From NCBI GenBank assembly GCA_018873245.2, contig JAEMBT020000004.1, forward strand, positions 7,357,073-7,421,072: a stretch of 64,000 bases of DNA, written 5' to 3'. This DNA is from Archegozetes longisetosus. Taxonomy: Eukaryota > Arthropoda > Arachnida > Sarcoptiformes > Trhypochthoniidae. Under the pieces are notes generated by a model. The model had not been told where the DNA came from, searched no databases, and saw nothing but the letters and a program-made list of their open reading frames with translations. Shown here piece after piece: positions 25,433-40,617 of this stretch (positions are counted from its first letter, which is position 1; each line of letters opens with the position of its first letter). Made by a program: the position numbers and the translations under genes.

Positions 25433-26218
25433 CAACTTTTAATCAGACTCTCACACAATCGATAGGTTGTCATAATACTGATATTTGAATAAAAACTGAT
25501 AATTGATTTTGTCATGTCTACTCTCAAAGTAAACCTCATTTTAATATTAGTTAAACGATAACAAATGGTGGCTTTGTGTTGACTAATTTTGATAATTGTA
25601 CTATTTTCAACTGAGATGTCATTTGATAATTATTCAATTAAAGATTATTATTTACAAGTTACTAAAATTGCTAAAACATAACAAAACATTTGAATAGATT
25701 TGAAGATAAGAGAACAATTGAAACAATTGAAATATCAACTATTTGAGCGATTGAGAAAAAAAGATGAATTAAGAAAAAAAACAATAAGTTTAGAAATAAT
25801 ATTGATATATTATCAATAGTAAAGAAATGAATGAATAGATAACTTACGATTGAATGAAATGTAGTACTAAAACATAATTGAATAAATTTGAAACAAACTA
25901 ATCAAAAGTAGAGGTAATTTGATAATCATTTTATTGAAGCACTATTAATGTTATAATAATTAGAATATGAATAAACTGATGAAATGTTTACACTAATTAA
26001 TCATTATTGTTATAATAGATATAGTATTGATATAAAAATAAGACATAATATTCGGCGACCATTTTTGCTACAGAAAAACAGATGTAATTAACTATTATGT
26101 GATAAACCAATAGAAAACTCGTATAGCGTTTGAGCGCTATTTTCAACATCAAAATTATTCAATATTTGCTTAATGTCTCGATACAAATTATTTGCCGTAA
26201 ACTAGCCATAAGTAGTTG
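25433..26218. other. intergenic interval between AMMECR1 and FARP
   Basis: AT-rich DNA between the AMMECR1 stop at 26219 and the FARP start region. It should contain the FARP promoter. No motif, repeat or RNA gene is recognisable. Confidence 0.55.
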
Positions 26219-29262
<3,044 letters not shown>

Positions 29263-30236
29263 TATCACCAAAACCAATTGAGAATCAAATTGAGACCCAG
29301 TTCACACCTATTCAAACCTATGGGTACGCTCTTTGTTACCATCGACTGAGAATTTTATTCAATAAGACATAAGACAACAGCTGAGGCAAATCGAGTGACG
29401 ACTGCGCAACACATCAGCCAATGCATTGCGAACAATACATACAGATTGATATTTATGCTTTTTTTCTATTCACATCCATTCAATTGAATCATTTAAAGCT
29501 CACAACTTATACAGATTCAATTATCAAACAGTCAGCTAATTGACAAAACCTTTGTAAATATAGCCCGATGCATAGGACTTCGTGTTTTTCCACTTTATTT
29601 TCCTTTTAAAGTATTTTTTCATGTCCAACGAAAGGGCATTAAAGGCATAAGTTTCTAATCTCTAAACCTTTACCTCATAGTTTACGTCATAATGCTCATT
29701 TTTCTTATTTGAGGCTATGATTCAACTTTTTTCAATCTGCAACTTATACTTGAATTACAAGCAAAATACAATAATTACAAGTACAAGCAAAATACAATTG
29801 TTCAAGCAAGATAATCACTCTTTATCAAACTGAAGGTACTCAAATCATGACATGTTTTAGGACTAAACCAAGGTTCAGTTGCACCAAATTTAGTTTTGTT
29901 CCAAAAATTTCAGTCTAAACTAGGGGTTGTTCCAGTATGAACTAGATACAGATACAAATTAGCTCTTATTTTGATTAGTATTTCGAAAAAAATTCCATTT
30001 AAAAACATTTTAATATTGAAATGATGATTCATTCAATTATGGCATAAATACGTGCTAGTGTTGAAAAATTTTTAACCAAGTTTACAATTTATTGAAACTA
30101 AGAAAAGTAGTCTTCATAATGATTAGATACTGAACTCAATTACAAATTTATTTGTAAATCGAACTAAAACTGAAGAAATCACTTTAGAGATTAATTAATA
30201 AAGCTACCGTTAATTTTACGAAAAGATAGCCTAACT
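29263..30236. other. intergenic interval between Nup358 and AMMECR1
   Basis: About 1 kb separating the Nup358 stop from the AMMECR1 start on the same strand. It presumably holds the Nup358 3' UTR and the AMMECR1 promoter. Nothing else is visible. Confidence 0.55.
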
Positions 30237-33200
30237 TTACTCCTGATCTTCCTCTGCGTCTGTATCTTCGTCTCCTTCTTCATAATTTTGATCTGTGTTT
30301 TCGGTACTATTATTGAGGTTAAAGCTGTTATCATTATTTTCTAATTCACTTTTACATCGATTGAAAACTTTGATGAATTCTTGCAATAATTCTTTGTTCT
30401 GAAAAAACAAAACATTTTATAAATTTGATTAAATCATCTCATACTAAAAACAAACTTCAGTTACCTTAAACTTAACAGCAAACTGTTCTTCAACAGCATT
30501 TCCATCGGAGAAGTCAACGGCATACCAGCAAACCGCAGTTTCACTCGTATTCATTGGATTTAAAGACATCGAGGAATTTATATAATGGTTGCACGCTATC
30601 TTTAAAATTTGGTCTCTTCTCAATATCATTCGATAGCGACCTGAAAGTTACATAAAAATTTGAGTGATTTTAGAATAAAACAACTGATAAAGAAATGAAT
30701 GACTTAATTAAATCGATAGATCTTTTTTTACTGATTCCCGACTTACTTTTGTCTTTATGTTTTAAAATTTTGAAATCTCCGATTCCTCGTTCTTTCCATT
30801 CTTTAAGTGCTGGGTCAAATCGATACAGCTTAGCTCTTTGACAATAAATTAGCTCTTCGTCTTCTTCACCTGTTTTAACTTCAATCAATTCAGGCAAAGG
30901 GATCACAGGCTTAAAGTAAATATCAGGATTGGCAACGACTGTATCTAAACGAAAATAGGAATTTGCCATATAAAGCAACTGGAAAGAATCGATTACAAGT
31001 TAAAGATTTTACCATCATCATCATCTGCATTGCGTTCTTTACTTTCACTAGAAAAGATAGGAGAGGGAGTGTTGACAAGCCACGAAGGCTTATTTGCATT
31101 TGCTTGCCAATTAGTTTGATTCACATTACTTGCAGCGATTGCAGAAGAAAACAGACCTTAAAAGAAGGCAATGACTCATTTGTCAGTAATATGTTTAATG
31201 ATTTCTGGATTGAAAATAGCTTGAACTCACTTTCTTGAACAGTGTTTTGAACTTGATTAGTAAGGCTTTCATTATTAAGTTGACGGACTGGATTGAGAGG
31301 CACTTCATCATTACAACCTCTACATCCGGGACACGGTGGCTCATCCAAGTAATCATAAAAATTAAGTGGAAGTTTCAATTCAATTGTTTTCTTTAGAAGC
31401 TCCTCAGATTTTGGCATTTTTATGTAAACCACCTCAATATCATCATCGACTACATTCGGTGCGTTATTCTCTTGAGATTTACCTGAAACTGTTTCTATTT
31501 TCGAATCAACTGGAACAATCTCCGTCTTAGACTTATCAGAAATGGCCTCTACTTTTGGTTTATCTGCAACTTTCTCTACTTTTGGCTTTTCTGAAACTTT
31601 TTCAACTTCTGTTTTATCCGAAACTGATTTCGCTTGAGTTTTATCTGAAACTGTCACTACTTTTGGTTCATATGAAACCGTTTCCGCTTTTAGTAACAAT
31701 TGAGCATCTTTGAAGGCATCTAAAAATAGTTCAGCATTTTCTGAATTTTTCAAACGCAATAAAAACACTTCAGGAGCTGGTGAGTCTTCACTGTAATCGA
31801 TTGCAGACCATGTGATGGACTTTTTATCTTCTTTCAAATCAAGCTTCAGTTCAGGAGTTATGTATTGATTGAGACAAACTTTCAAAACAGTGTCGCGTCT
31901 CATAACCATACGAACTCGGTTTGATTCAGGGCTCAACAGAATCTTTAGCTCTCCGACTCCTCGTTCTTTCCATTCACTTGCAGAGAATCTGAAAAGTCTC
32001 GCTCGACATGAATAAAGTATTTTTTCTTCTTCTTCGCCAGTTTTAACTTCAACTTTTGGAGGAAGTGGTACTACAGGTTGAAAATAAATGTTGTCGGCAT
32101 TGGAAGGTTCGGGATGTTCGGTATCATCTTCTTTTTCAATCGATAAATTGAGTCCAGTCCCTGATTTAGGAGATTTGAAGGTATCCTCTTTTGGCGTACT
32201 TTCAGGAAATTTGAAACTAAAATTTTGACTCGAACCAAATTGAAACGTGACGCCATTATTGCCATTAATTTTGGAACTGGCCGAAAAAATATTTTGTGGA
32301 CTTTGATCTGTTTGTTTAGCTGATTCCAGAAAACTATTTGAATTAAATGATGGCAGTGACACGTCATTATTCGACGTGTTGCCAAATTTGAAAGTACTAT
32401 TACTGAAGAGTGAACTGCTCGTATCAACACCACCAAAATTAAATCCAGTTGTGCTACTCGTGAATGGAGGCTGGAATGAAAATGGCTGGGAATTCAGAGT
32501 AAAGCTCTGATTTGTTTGCGGTTGAACTGGAATTGCTGTTGGATTGGGTGACGTACAGGCGAGACAAGTGCTCTGCGATGCATCGTTTTGAACATAACAG
32601 ACTTCACATAACCATGAGTTAGCTGGAGGTTTGAATAACTCAGACAGTGGTTTCGTTTGGTCCAACTGAGGATTTAACTGAACTGATGGACTCTGCCATT
32701 GACTCGACTGACTATTATTCGTATTCAATATGTCGCAAGCATTAAGTGTATCGTTCTCTTTTTCATCTGTAAAAAATTATTTAAGCCTTTCAATGTAATG
32801 TCTTAAATAAGTTGAACAAACTATTTGATGCTATTGATATTAAGAGATTTATAGATGTTATCAGAAAAATGAATACCTGGATCGTAATCTTCAAAATCTT
32901 CGTGCTCTTGGGACACATAATCATATAAAGTATCCTTCAATACATTTTGAGTATCAGTTAAAATGTTCAATGATTCGTGAATTGTCACCATTTGTTGCTA
33001 TAAAACAAGAAAAGGTTGAAATAATGAAGGCTTATTATTTTCAAATAATCAGAAAAACCTGAATATCACTGATGTTTGCGTTATTTTGCTTTATTATATC
33101 CAGAATTATTTTATTAGTTTCCATTAGATCTTCTTGTTGTTTAGCGATTTTATGCAACAGATTCTGATTACTACATATTCCACAAGAATGGGATACAGAT

Positions 33201-34068
33201 GGAGTCTGTGACTGGGGCTGAGGCTGTGGTTGAGGTTGTGGTGGTTGAGGTTGAGGTTGAGGCTGAAGTTGAGGCTGAGGCTGAAGTTGAGGCTGAGTTT
33301 TAGGACTCGTTTCTTTGTATTCTTTAATTGGTGTATTATTTCTATTATTATCAATACTATTGCTATGATTCAACTGTCCAAATAGAAAAGTCAATTTGAA
33401 TTAAATATAGATTATAGATATATCAAGCGAAAAACTGATACCATTGGTGAAGAAGTTGTAACCCCTGGTGAGGGAAACGATGGAGTTTTGGTTGGGGTGA
33501 CGAAAGAATAGCTGTCATTGCTTTGTTTGCGTAATTCTAAGCTCTTTCTATAGTTGATAAGAGCTAATTCGTGATCGCCGACCGCTTCATTAATTTGAGC
33601 CAACAGTTTATAGGCTTCGCTAGAGTTCGGCCGAACACTTAAATATTCGTTTACATACCTATCGGTTCATTTCAGTATTATAATCAAAATTAGTTATAAG
33701 TTAAATAAACATTCAAACAATGTTTCTGAATACAAGCATCAAGTCGTGATTAAGACGAAGTCAATTATTGAAAAAATGTAAAATTAAGACGAATTAAATG
33801 AAACGCTAACCTGATGGCAGTTTCGTATTCGCCATTTTTTAAGTAAAGTTTACCAAAGTTCAATCCACGCAATGATCGCTATAATGAATATTAATTTTAT
33901 GAATAATTGTTATTTGAGTGGATGTTTACTGTTTTGATGATTGACACAGATATGAAAATAGCAACAAAGTACAACGAATGATCATTTGAGACAAACCTCG
34001 ATATCACTTTTCATTTTAGACTTCGACTCATTAAGACTGGTTTCCAAGGCTTTAATCGACCGAATCAT
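30237..34068 (-). CDS. RANBP2: compact Nup358/RanBP2-type nucleoporin
   Basis: Nup358 forms the cytoplasmic filaments of the nuclear pore, binds RanGTP and, in vertebrates, acts with SUMO-RanGAP and Ubc9. Exons: 34068-33997, 33878-33811, 33658-33442, 33373-33059, 32997-32877, 32766-31231, 31156-31013, 30944-30747, 30640-30465 and 30398-30237. They total 3009 nt, 1002 aa, against about 3224 in human. Residues 1-95 match the N-terminal TPR start ([21 protein letters not shown]). Then come a Gln/Pro repeat, a short helix, one RanBP2-type zinc finger (W316, C318, C321, C332, C335) and FG dipeptides. RanBD1 lies at about 490-623, then degenerate 10-residue repeats. A single IR-like SUMO/Ubc9 motif follows ([12 protein letters not shown]...[10 protein letters not shown]), then RanBD2 at about 833-955. 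There is no cyclophilin domain. The acidic tail ends at TAA 30237. Confidence 0.9.
31450..31690 (-). repeat. degenerate 30-bp coding repeat in Nup358
   Basis: Six to eight imperfect copies of a ten-residue unit of the type [10 protein letters not shown] or [10 protein letters not shown] lie between RanBD1 and the IR-like motif. Copies differ at silent and coding positions, so this is an old tandem expansion. Confidence 0.75.
33190..33300 (-). repeat. in-frame Gln-Pro/Gln-Leu dipeptide repeat in Nup358
   Basis: Roughly 18 hexamer-like units (GGCTGA/GGTTGA on the plus strand) encode an alternating PQPQLQ tract at about residues 140-175, just after the TPR part. Confidence 0.9.
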
Positions 34069-35457
34069 TTAAGAATTAATTGCTGTGAATTATTAGTTTG
34101 TGATGAATATCGACTATGAAAATTTTAAGAAAACGATAAACAAAAGTTCGTATTCGTATTGAATGCGAAGTAGTGTCAGACGAGAGCCGGCATGTGATTG
34201 ACTGACAAATGAAATAGAGATCTGCTAATAGAGGTCTGCAATGAGCTAATGTTTGAGCTTTTTCAGACTAATCGATAAAGTTTATGAGCGCTTTTCGAAA
34301 GTGCAACTAAGCAGATGGACATTTTTTTATTTTACTAAAGACTTCAAATTGTTTTAATGCAAAATAATATGAAATGATTTGATTGAGACTTAGTGAGCCA
34401 GGCTGTAAACTTGCTATATTATGCTTATTTGAAAATTGACGTATCGAAATTTAGTTGAGAGTTTTAGAAATGTTAGGCTTCACATTGACCCCACATTGAC
34501 CACAAACAAGCCTCACATAGAAATAAGCCTGTGGTAGAGATGCAGTGGTTGCTCCACTCATTTAATATTAGATTTAAGAATTTCAATTAAATTAGGTCAT
34601 GTTTATCAGTTTTACTGTAGGGCGAGCGGCGATTGGATAGATCGTAAGCTTATTCTATGATCAATATTGAGCCTAAGATCTCGAAAAATCAAATCTAAAG
34701 TTTCATAAGCTTTGTTTAGTTAGTTTTCTCAACTAATGGAACATTACTTGAGTTAGAGTGGAAAAAGCAAAGTTTTGAAATGCTGTAAGATACTTGAATC
34801 TTGGAATGAGTTTATCTGATGCTATTTGGTATTGATTGATGTTATTCCATGATTTAAACGGATTTGATCTAAAGGGCTGACAGTAAGAAAAATATAAATG
34901 ATTGTCATGTTATATAGGGTCCATTTATTAATTTGCTATAGCCACAAATTCCATTATCACTCGGACATAATTTCCTGTCAGTCAAATTTAGGAGGATTCG
35001 GATCGGAAATGATTTGTAAAAATATTCACAAGTCTATCACTGATAAAATATAATATATTGGGCAACCGATTTAGTTACAAGTACTATTGGATCATTTTAT
35101 TCCTTCCTTCCCAAATGATTATTCGGAATATTAATAACAAAATCTGATAAATTGTTCGAGAAAGTGCAGTCTTTATTAAATTAACAATTTATTTACAGAT
35201 ACATAAGAGTCCCTATACAGCACAAAGACATACCAACAGAATCTTGCATTACTAATACATCGGAGTCAACTTTGATTGGAAATAAACCTCAAATACATAT
35301 TGCTTTGTCTCACTTACAGCATCTATTCTGATAGCAAACACGACTAACAATAGTATAGGGACGGAAAGAAGTGGAAACAATTGATGCATAATAAGTATAT
35401 AAAACTTAATAACTTAATACTGATAAATAAATAAAAGGGAAATCAATTGTTTGCGAA
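34069..35457. other. intergenic interval between the LRR gene and Nup358
   Basis: About 1.4 kb of AT-rich DNA with the 3' flank of the LRR gene and the Nup358 5' flank. The 3' flank includes several minus-strand AATAAA-like hexamers near 35415-35435. No other gene is seen. Confidence 0.5.
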
Positions 35458-37576
35458 TCACAGCTCTGTTATTGGCGTCATTTTTAGTGGATACCGAACT
35501 GCGTCCTCAATCGCTCGATTACTTTCATCAATATTGAGGTCAATGTTAGGAATGAACACAAAGTCTGGTTTTCTATAATTGAGATCATTTCTTAAGGAAT
35601 TGCCATTGTTTCCGTTGTTGTCACCAGAAAACCATTGATTTTTCACTAGACCTGTCAGTCCGTATTTGCAGCGGATTATAAATATGATAATAACACCACA
35701 AATCAACAGAATCCCAATCAGGATTGCAATTATTATTGGAATTTTTGTGTCTAATTCAAAGCAACCGAATTCGTCTCTATGCAAATCAACAATCAACTTG
35801 TTTTTCAACGCAGGAGGATTTTCACATCTGACTCGTGCGACGTTCAGCATTAGATCCATATATGAATAAGAAGTCTCATCACTCGAGATGTTTTTAATTC
35901 GATCGACAGATGAATTGATAGTTTGTAGGAGATAGCTTCTGAGCCACTCTAAGCTACAATTGCATGTAAACGGATTGTTTCTAACATCTAAAAATACTTT
36001 TCGCTCCAAACTATTTACGAAATCGAGTTGTAATGTTGTAAAAGCATTGCCAGTGAGGATCAGTTCACGCAAATCTGGAAGACCATTGAATAGGTAGGGA
36101 TCTATAGATTTCAATAATTTATTGTGCGATAGCTCTAATCTTTCCAAATTAGTTATTCCATCAAACGCTCCCATTTCTATTGCCTTTAAAACAATTTACA
36201 AAAAACATTATAAGTCAAAAGGGAAAGTAATATTAAAACCCAATTTCCAAAGTTACATAAGGAAAACAAACTTACAGAAAGCGTTTGCGTGTCATTGATT
36301 TCTAAAGTCTTCAGATGTTTCAGATTCGAGAATATATTGACCGAAAGCGTATTGAAATAGTTTTGCCCGATTTGCAGCACTTCTAATCGATTGACATCAA
36401 AAAATGCTTTTGAAGGAATTTCCTGATCAATAAAAGAGAGAAAGTCAGTGAGTGGGAGATAGTATACAAGAAAAATCATAATAACCACAATCTATCTATA
36501 AGTCAGACTAGCTAACAGTGTACAGTCATAAGCTTAATAATCCGTGATAGCAACAAGAAAAGATCGTCGTTATGTCAATTTGCCTGTGATGTGCACCAAC
36601 TTTCTGCAAAATTCGATTTGTAATTTGCTTTGATTACTACATCAAATATTCTACAAGTTGCTTCGTATCTGATATGTTATGATTTGATGAGAAGAATGTG
36701 ACCACTTCTGGCTGCTATCAAGGACCATTAAGTTTTAGAGTGTAAGTTAGCATACAATACCTCCAACTTATTATTTTGTAGCCGTAAAATCGATAGTTGA
36801 CTGAGTCCTCTGAAAGAGTGAGGTTCAATAACACTGAGTGCACAGCCGTCTAAACGCAATTCGTCGAGAGAGTGCAACGAAGAAAAGGCATCATTGGATA
36901 CATTTGTTAAAGAGTTGAGACCTAGATCTAGACACCGAACATTTGGCACATTTTGCAAAGCATCGCTTGGAATTACATTAAGTTGATTTCGGCGCAGATA
37001 AAGATATTTCAACTGTTCGAGTCCCCGAAACGCTTCGGGAGATATAAAACTTATTTGATTTTGCGATAGATCTAATAATTCCAATTGACTCAAAGGCTTA
37101 AATGCATTAGAATTGAGTTCTTCGATGGCATTTTCATTCAATTGCAATTTTCTGAGCGATGACAAGCCTTTAAAAGTATTGTTTTGAATAGATGTAAGAA
37201 AATTGTTATTGAGCACAATCGTATGAATTTGACTGTTTTCCAAAAAGTTATCTTCGCCTAAAGATGTCAATTGATTTTTGGAAATATCAAGTAGTTGTAA
37301 ATTCCGATAAACAGACAGCGAAGACTTGATGCCTCGAATATGATTGTCAAAGAGACGCAATTCTTTGAGAGCTGGGTTTAAAGTGTGCGGAACGTAATCC
37401 AATTGTGCCTCCGACTCGCATACTGTTCGCAACTTATTGTCATCACAAACACATCCCCGCGGACACATTCCATACACATTATAAACGTAATTATCAAATA
37501 TTAGTAAATAAATATTCACTATTAATGTAATCCTTATTTGGCACATCATTTGCATCAGATTTGAATTTTGTTTCAT
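35458..37576 (-). CDS. single-pass leucine-rich-repeat membrane protein
   Basis: Exons 37576-36761, 36422-36276 and 36183-35458, all phase 0, encode 562 aa. A signal-like hydrophobic stretch (about residues 14-36) precedes an LRRNT cap (CPRGCVCDDNKLRTVC). About a dozen 24-residue LRRs follow (L..L.L..N.L..I pattern), then an LRRCT cap (NPFTCNCSLEWL, with further cysteines in VRCENP and FGCFE). A transmembrane helix is at about 469-492, followed by an uncharacterised cytoplasmic tail of about 70 residues. The layout fits extracellular adhesion or receptor LRR proteins of arthropods. No Ig, FN3 or TIR domain is present, so it is neither an LIG/LRIG protein nor a Toll receptor. I cannot assign an orthologue. 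Confidence 0.88.
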
Positions 37577-40500
37577 TTAACAAATACTATTATTGGAGCA
37601 GACCTTTCAGACACTGCATTGACAAAACGCTTCTCTCCAATAAACGTTACATTATTATAGCTTTCGGTCTCATACGACACAAAACCAAACCATGAATTGA
37701 CACGAAAAGTTTGAAAAGATGAAAACAAATCATATCTGAAGAAAGCTAAAATGAAAAGTTAGATAGAATAAGTATGGCAGTTGAAAGAGATAGTTCACAC
37801 AATTACTCGCTGTAACTATGAATGGCATTTGTGCCCAGTAATCATAATAGACTTGAAAGAGTAATCAAATTTCAAAGTAAACAACATCTATCATGACTTA
37901 ATCATCATATTTACCAAACAAATACATGCATATCTAGATGACATACTTCGTTATTATTGCTATTATAAATAAAACATTTGTCAATAGCATTAATCAGCAC
38001 TTTTTGGGTGCACACGAATGTATATAATAAAGTTAATACAAGTATTATATGACATAAGTTCGAGACAAATGTATTGAAAACTGAGACTTAAATTACGAGT
38101 ATTTATCAAACAACATATAATAATAAATTGAGTTATTGTTTACAATTTGCATAATATATGCACTGATCGGCACAAATGTGAGACTTAATTTAATAAAAAC
38201 CTACACTAGCATGAGAACGATAGAAATGATTTAGATCAGATATAAAGAAAACATTTGTAGACTTACCTAACAATGAGATAATAGCTATGGATTGCAAAAC
38301 AATCACTATTTAATTGCAATTCATTTTCACGATCAATGCATTCATTGAATAATTAATTGAGATATAACTCATTATAAACTGTAATTGAAATAGTATTAAA
38401 GTTGCAATCAATTGGATAAAATGGTGATAAAGAAGTAATAAATTAGATATTGTTTAAAATGAAAGTTATGTATGCGTTCATGTCATTTTCTACTCATAAC
38501 AAAGAGTAATAAGAAAATAATAAAAACTACTGTTTAGTCAATGCAAGACAAGAATGCGGTCTAAAGCTATTCAGACTATTTCACTAGTAGTTTATGACTG
38601 GTTGGCAGCGCTGTGTAGTAGCGATTTTAACAGTTATTTTTTCAATCAATCTTAACGATGGCTTTAAAGCTGAACTTTGCCTCCGCACAATTTACTCAAT
38701 TGAAGTTAGCCTTAATTTAATAAGTATATAATTGATGAACACATTTTGTCCATTTAAAATGATTGCAGTTGAACAAAAATTGCTTACTGAAAGCTTGTTA
38801 CAAATAAATGAATAGAATCTAATTTTACTTTGTAGTTTTCTTCACAAAGCTATTGTTATGAGAAGTTTGATATTTTTCCAAAAGCATTTACTCAATTGTG
38901 TGCGATTAACTTAAAATAGTTTTATAACTTATCCTTGCATTTTTTTCTGTTTAAGACCCCTTCATTTTTCCAGATGGATCTTACAAATTAGGCTCAACAA
39001 TAGTACTAGAATGAGTTAGGCTAACTGATATTAAGTCAGCTAGATCAATCTTGATTTAAGTAAAAGTTCAAAACAACTTAAGATAAATTGCCAATGCAAA
39101 CATGGTTTCACTTAGATTATTTTAATGTTGTTCAATATTACGCTCTGATTCAGATTCTATTTGGGTTAAGTTATTTTAACGCCACAATAGCTTTCATATG
39201 ATGTTTACTACTGTCTCAAATCTAATTTCTAGAATTGAACTTCAAGTGCAAAACTGAAAAATGCGATCAATATTCAATCAATACTTTTCAATATTCAATT
39301 TGAATATCAAGTTTCCTTTAATTTTGAAAGGTTTTCTTTTCTCATGATTAATCGACTGTTGAGCAAAATAAATATCTTATGACTAGAGCCCAATCAATTT
39401 TATTAAATTTCAACTAAAAAGAAAATTACTCATAAGCAACATTTGCAAAATTGATTGAAAATTATTTTAGAAAAAGCTTTTCACTGATAACTTCGGAATT
39501 TCAGCACTTTTGGATAAACTTTGTTTTTAAGCTCATTTGCTCTTAACTTTTGACTAGACTTTTATGCTTTGATTGAATTTGATCATCAGACTATCCATTT
39601 CTGACATGAATTTCTCAGATTAAAATTTTGATAAAGCTATTTCACACTTACAGATTTCAAACTTAGATTTAGAGAACTCTACTGAACAAAAAATGAGATA
39701 TAAATCTGTGCAAAAAGTTTAGCAACTCAAATTTGGCAGGTTAAATAATTCAGATTAACTGAATTACTCAAATTTTGTTTTAACTACTAAACACTGCATT
39801 AAAAGTTGATCTGAATCTGTGCTAAAACATGCAGTACTATCAACTAGAGGTCTTCAACTGAATTGTTCAAATTTGAATGTTAACAAGACTCTGATTAATA
39901 TTCCGAACATTTCGTAGCTAAAGATAACCGAAAACGATGTGAATTGAACTTTTAATGAACAGTAAAAATAAAATACAAACATTTTTGGTATGAATGACAT
40001 GAAAGAGTGTATAAATACAAATACTTGATCGCTATGAATATAGATTATATACCAAAGTAATGAATAAAATAGAGCAATAAAAGAGAGACTATACTTTTAT
40101 TCTAACATTTTTGGATGAAAATCGATTGCACACTAGTTTTATTGATAAAACTGAAATTTGAATCCCTTTTCATTATCTTTTGTCTAAACCCTAATGATGA
40201 TATTCGATCGCTCCTTAATTAATCAGCTTTTGTATTGATAAACTTTTTGAAAACTTAAACAACAAAACAATAGACAAAACTGAAAGAGGAAACAATGAAA
40301 ATGAGTTAGGAATCAAGTTACCATCTCATCAATAAGTTGTATGAATGCAATCTATTTTAGACTAAAAATGATAGAACAAAAGTAGCACTTATTCCGAGAA
40401 AAACATTAACAAAATACAGTCACTAAACTTTAGCCATAAGAAGAATTAGAAAGAATTACGCAAATATTGCAGAATAACTGCTATGGAATGTTTGAAGAAT

Positions 40501-40617
40501 ATAATCAACTACTAATTTACAAAATTTCATCGATCTTTATGTAAAGGGGATCACAATATTTTATATAACAATGACAATCGTCTTATTTCCGTAAAAGAGT
40601 AAACAATTTGTAGCATT
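37577..40617. other. intergenic interval, no recognised gene
   Basis: About 3 kb of AT-rich DNA upstream of the LRR gene and downstream of the channel stop. There are no long frames, RNA gene signatures or clear repeats. Untranslated exons of the LRR gene could lie here. Confidence 0.55.

Noticed and set aside
32071..32436. 121-codon second minus-strand frame inside Nup358
   Set aside because: Offset reading of the FG-repeat exon, whose main frame contains the zinc finger and Ran-binding domain.
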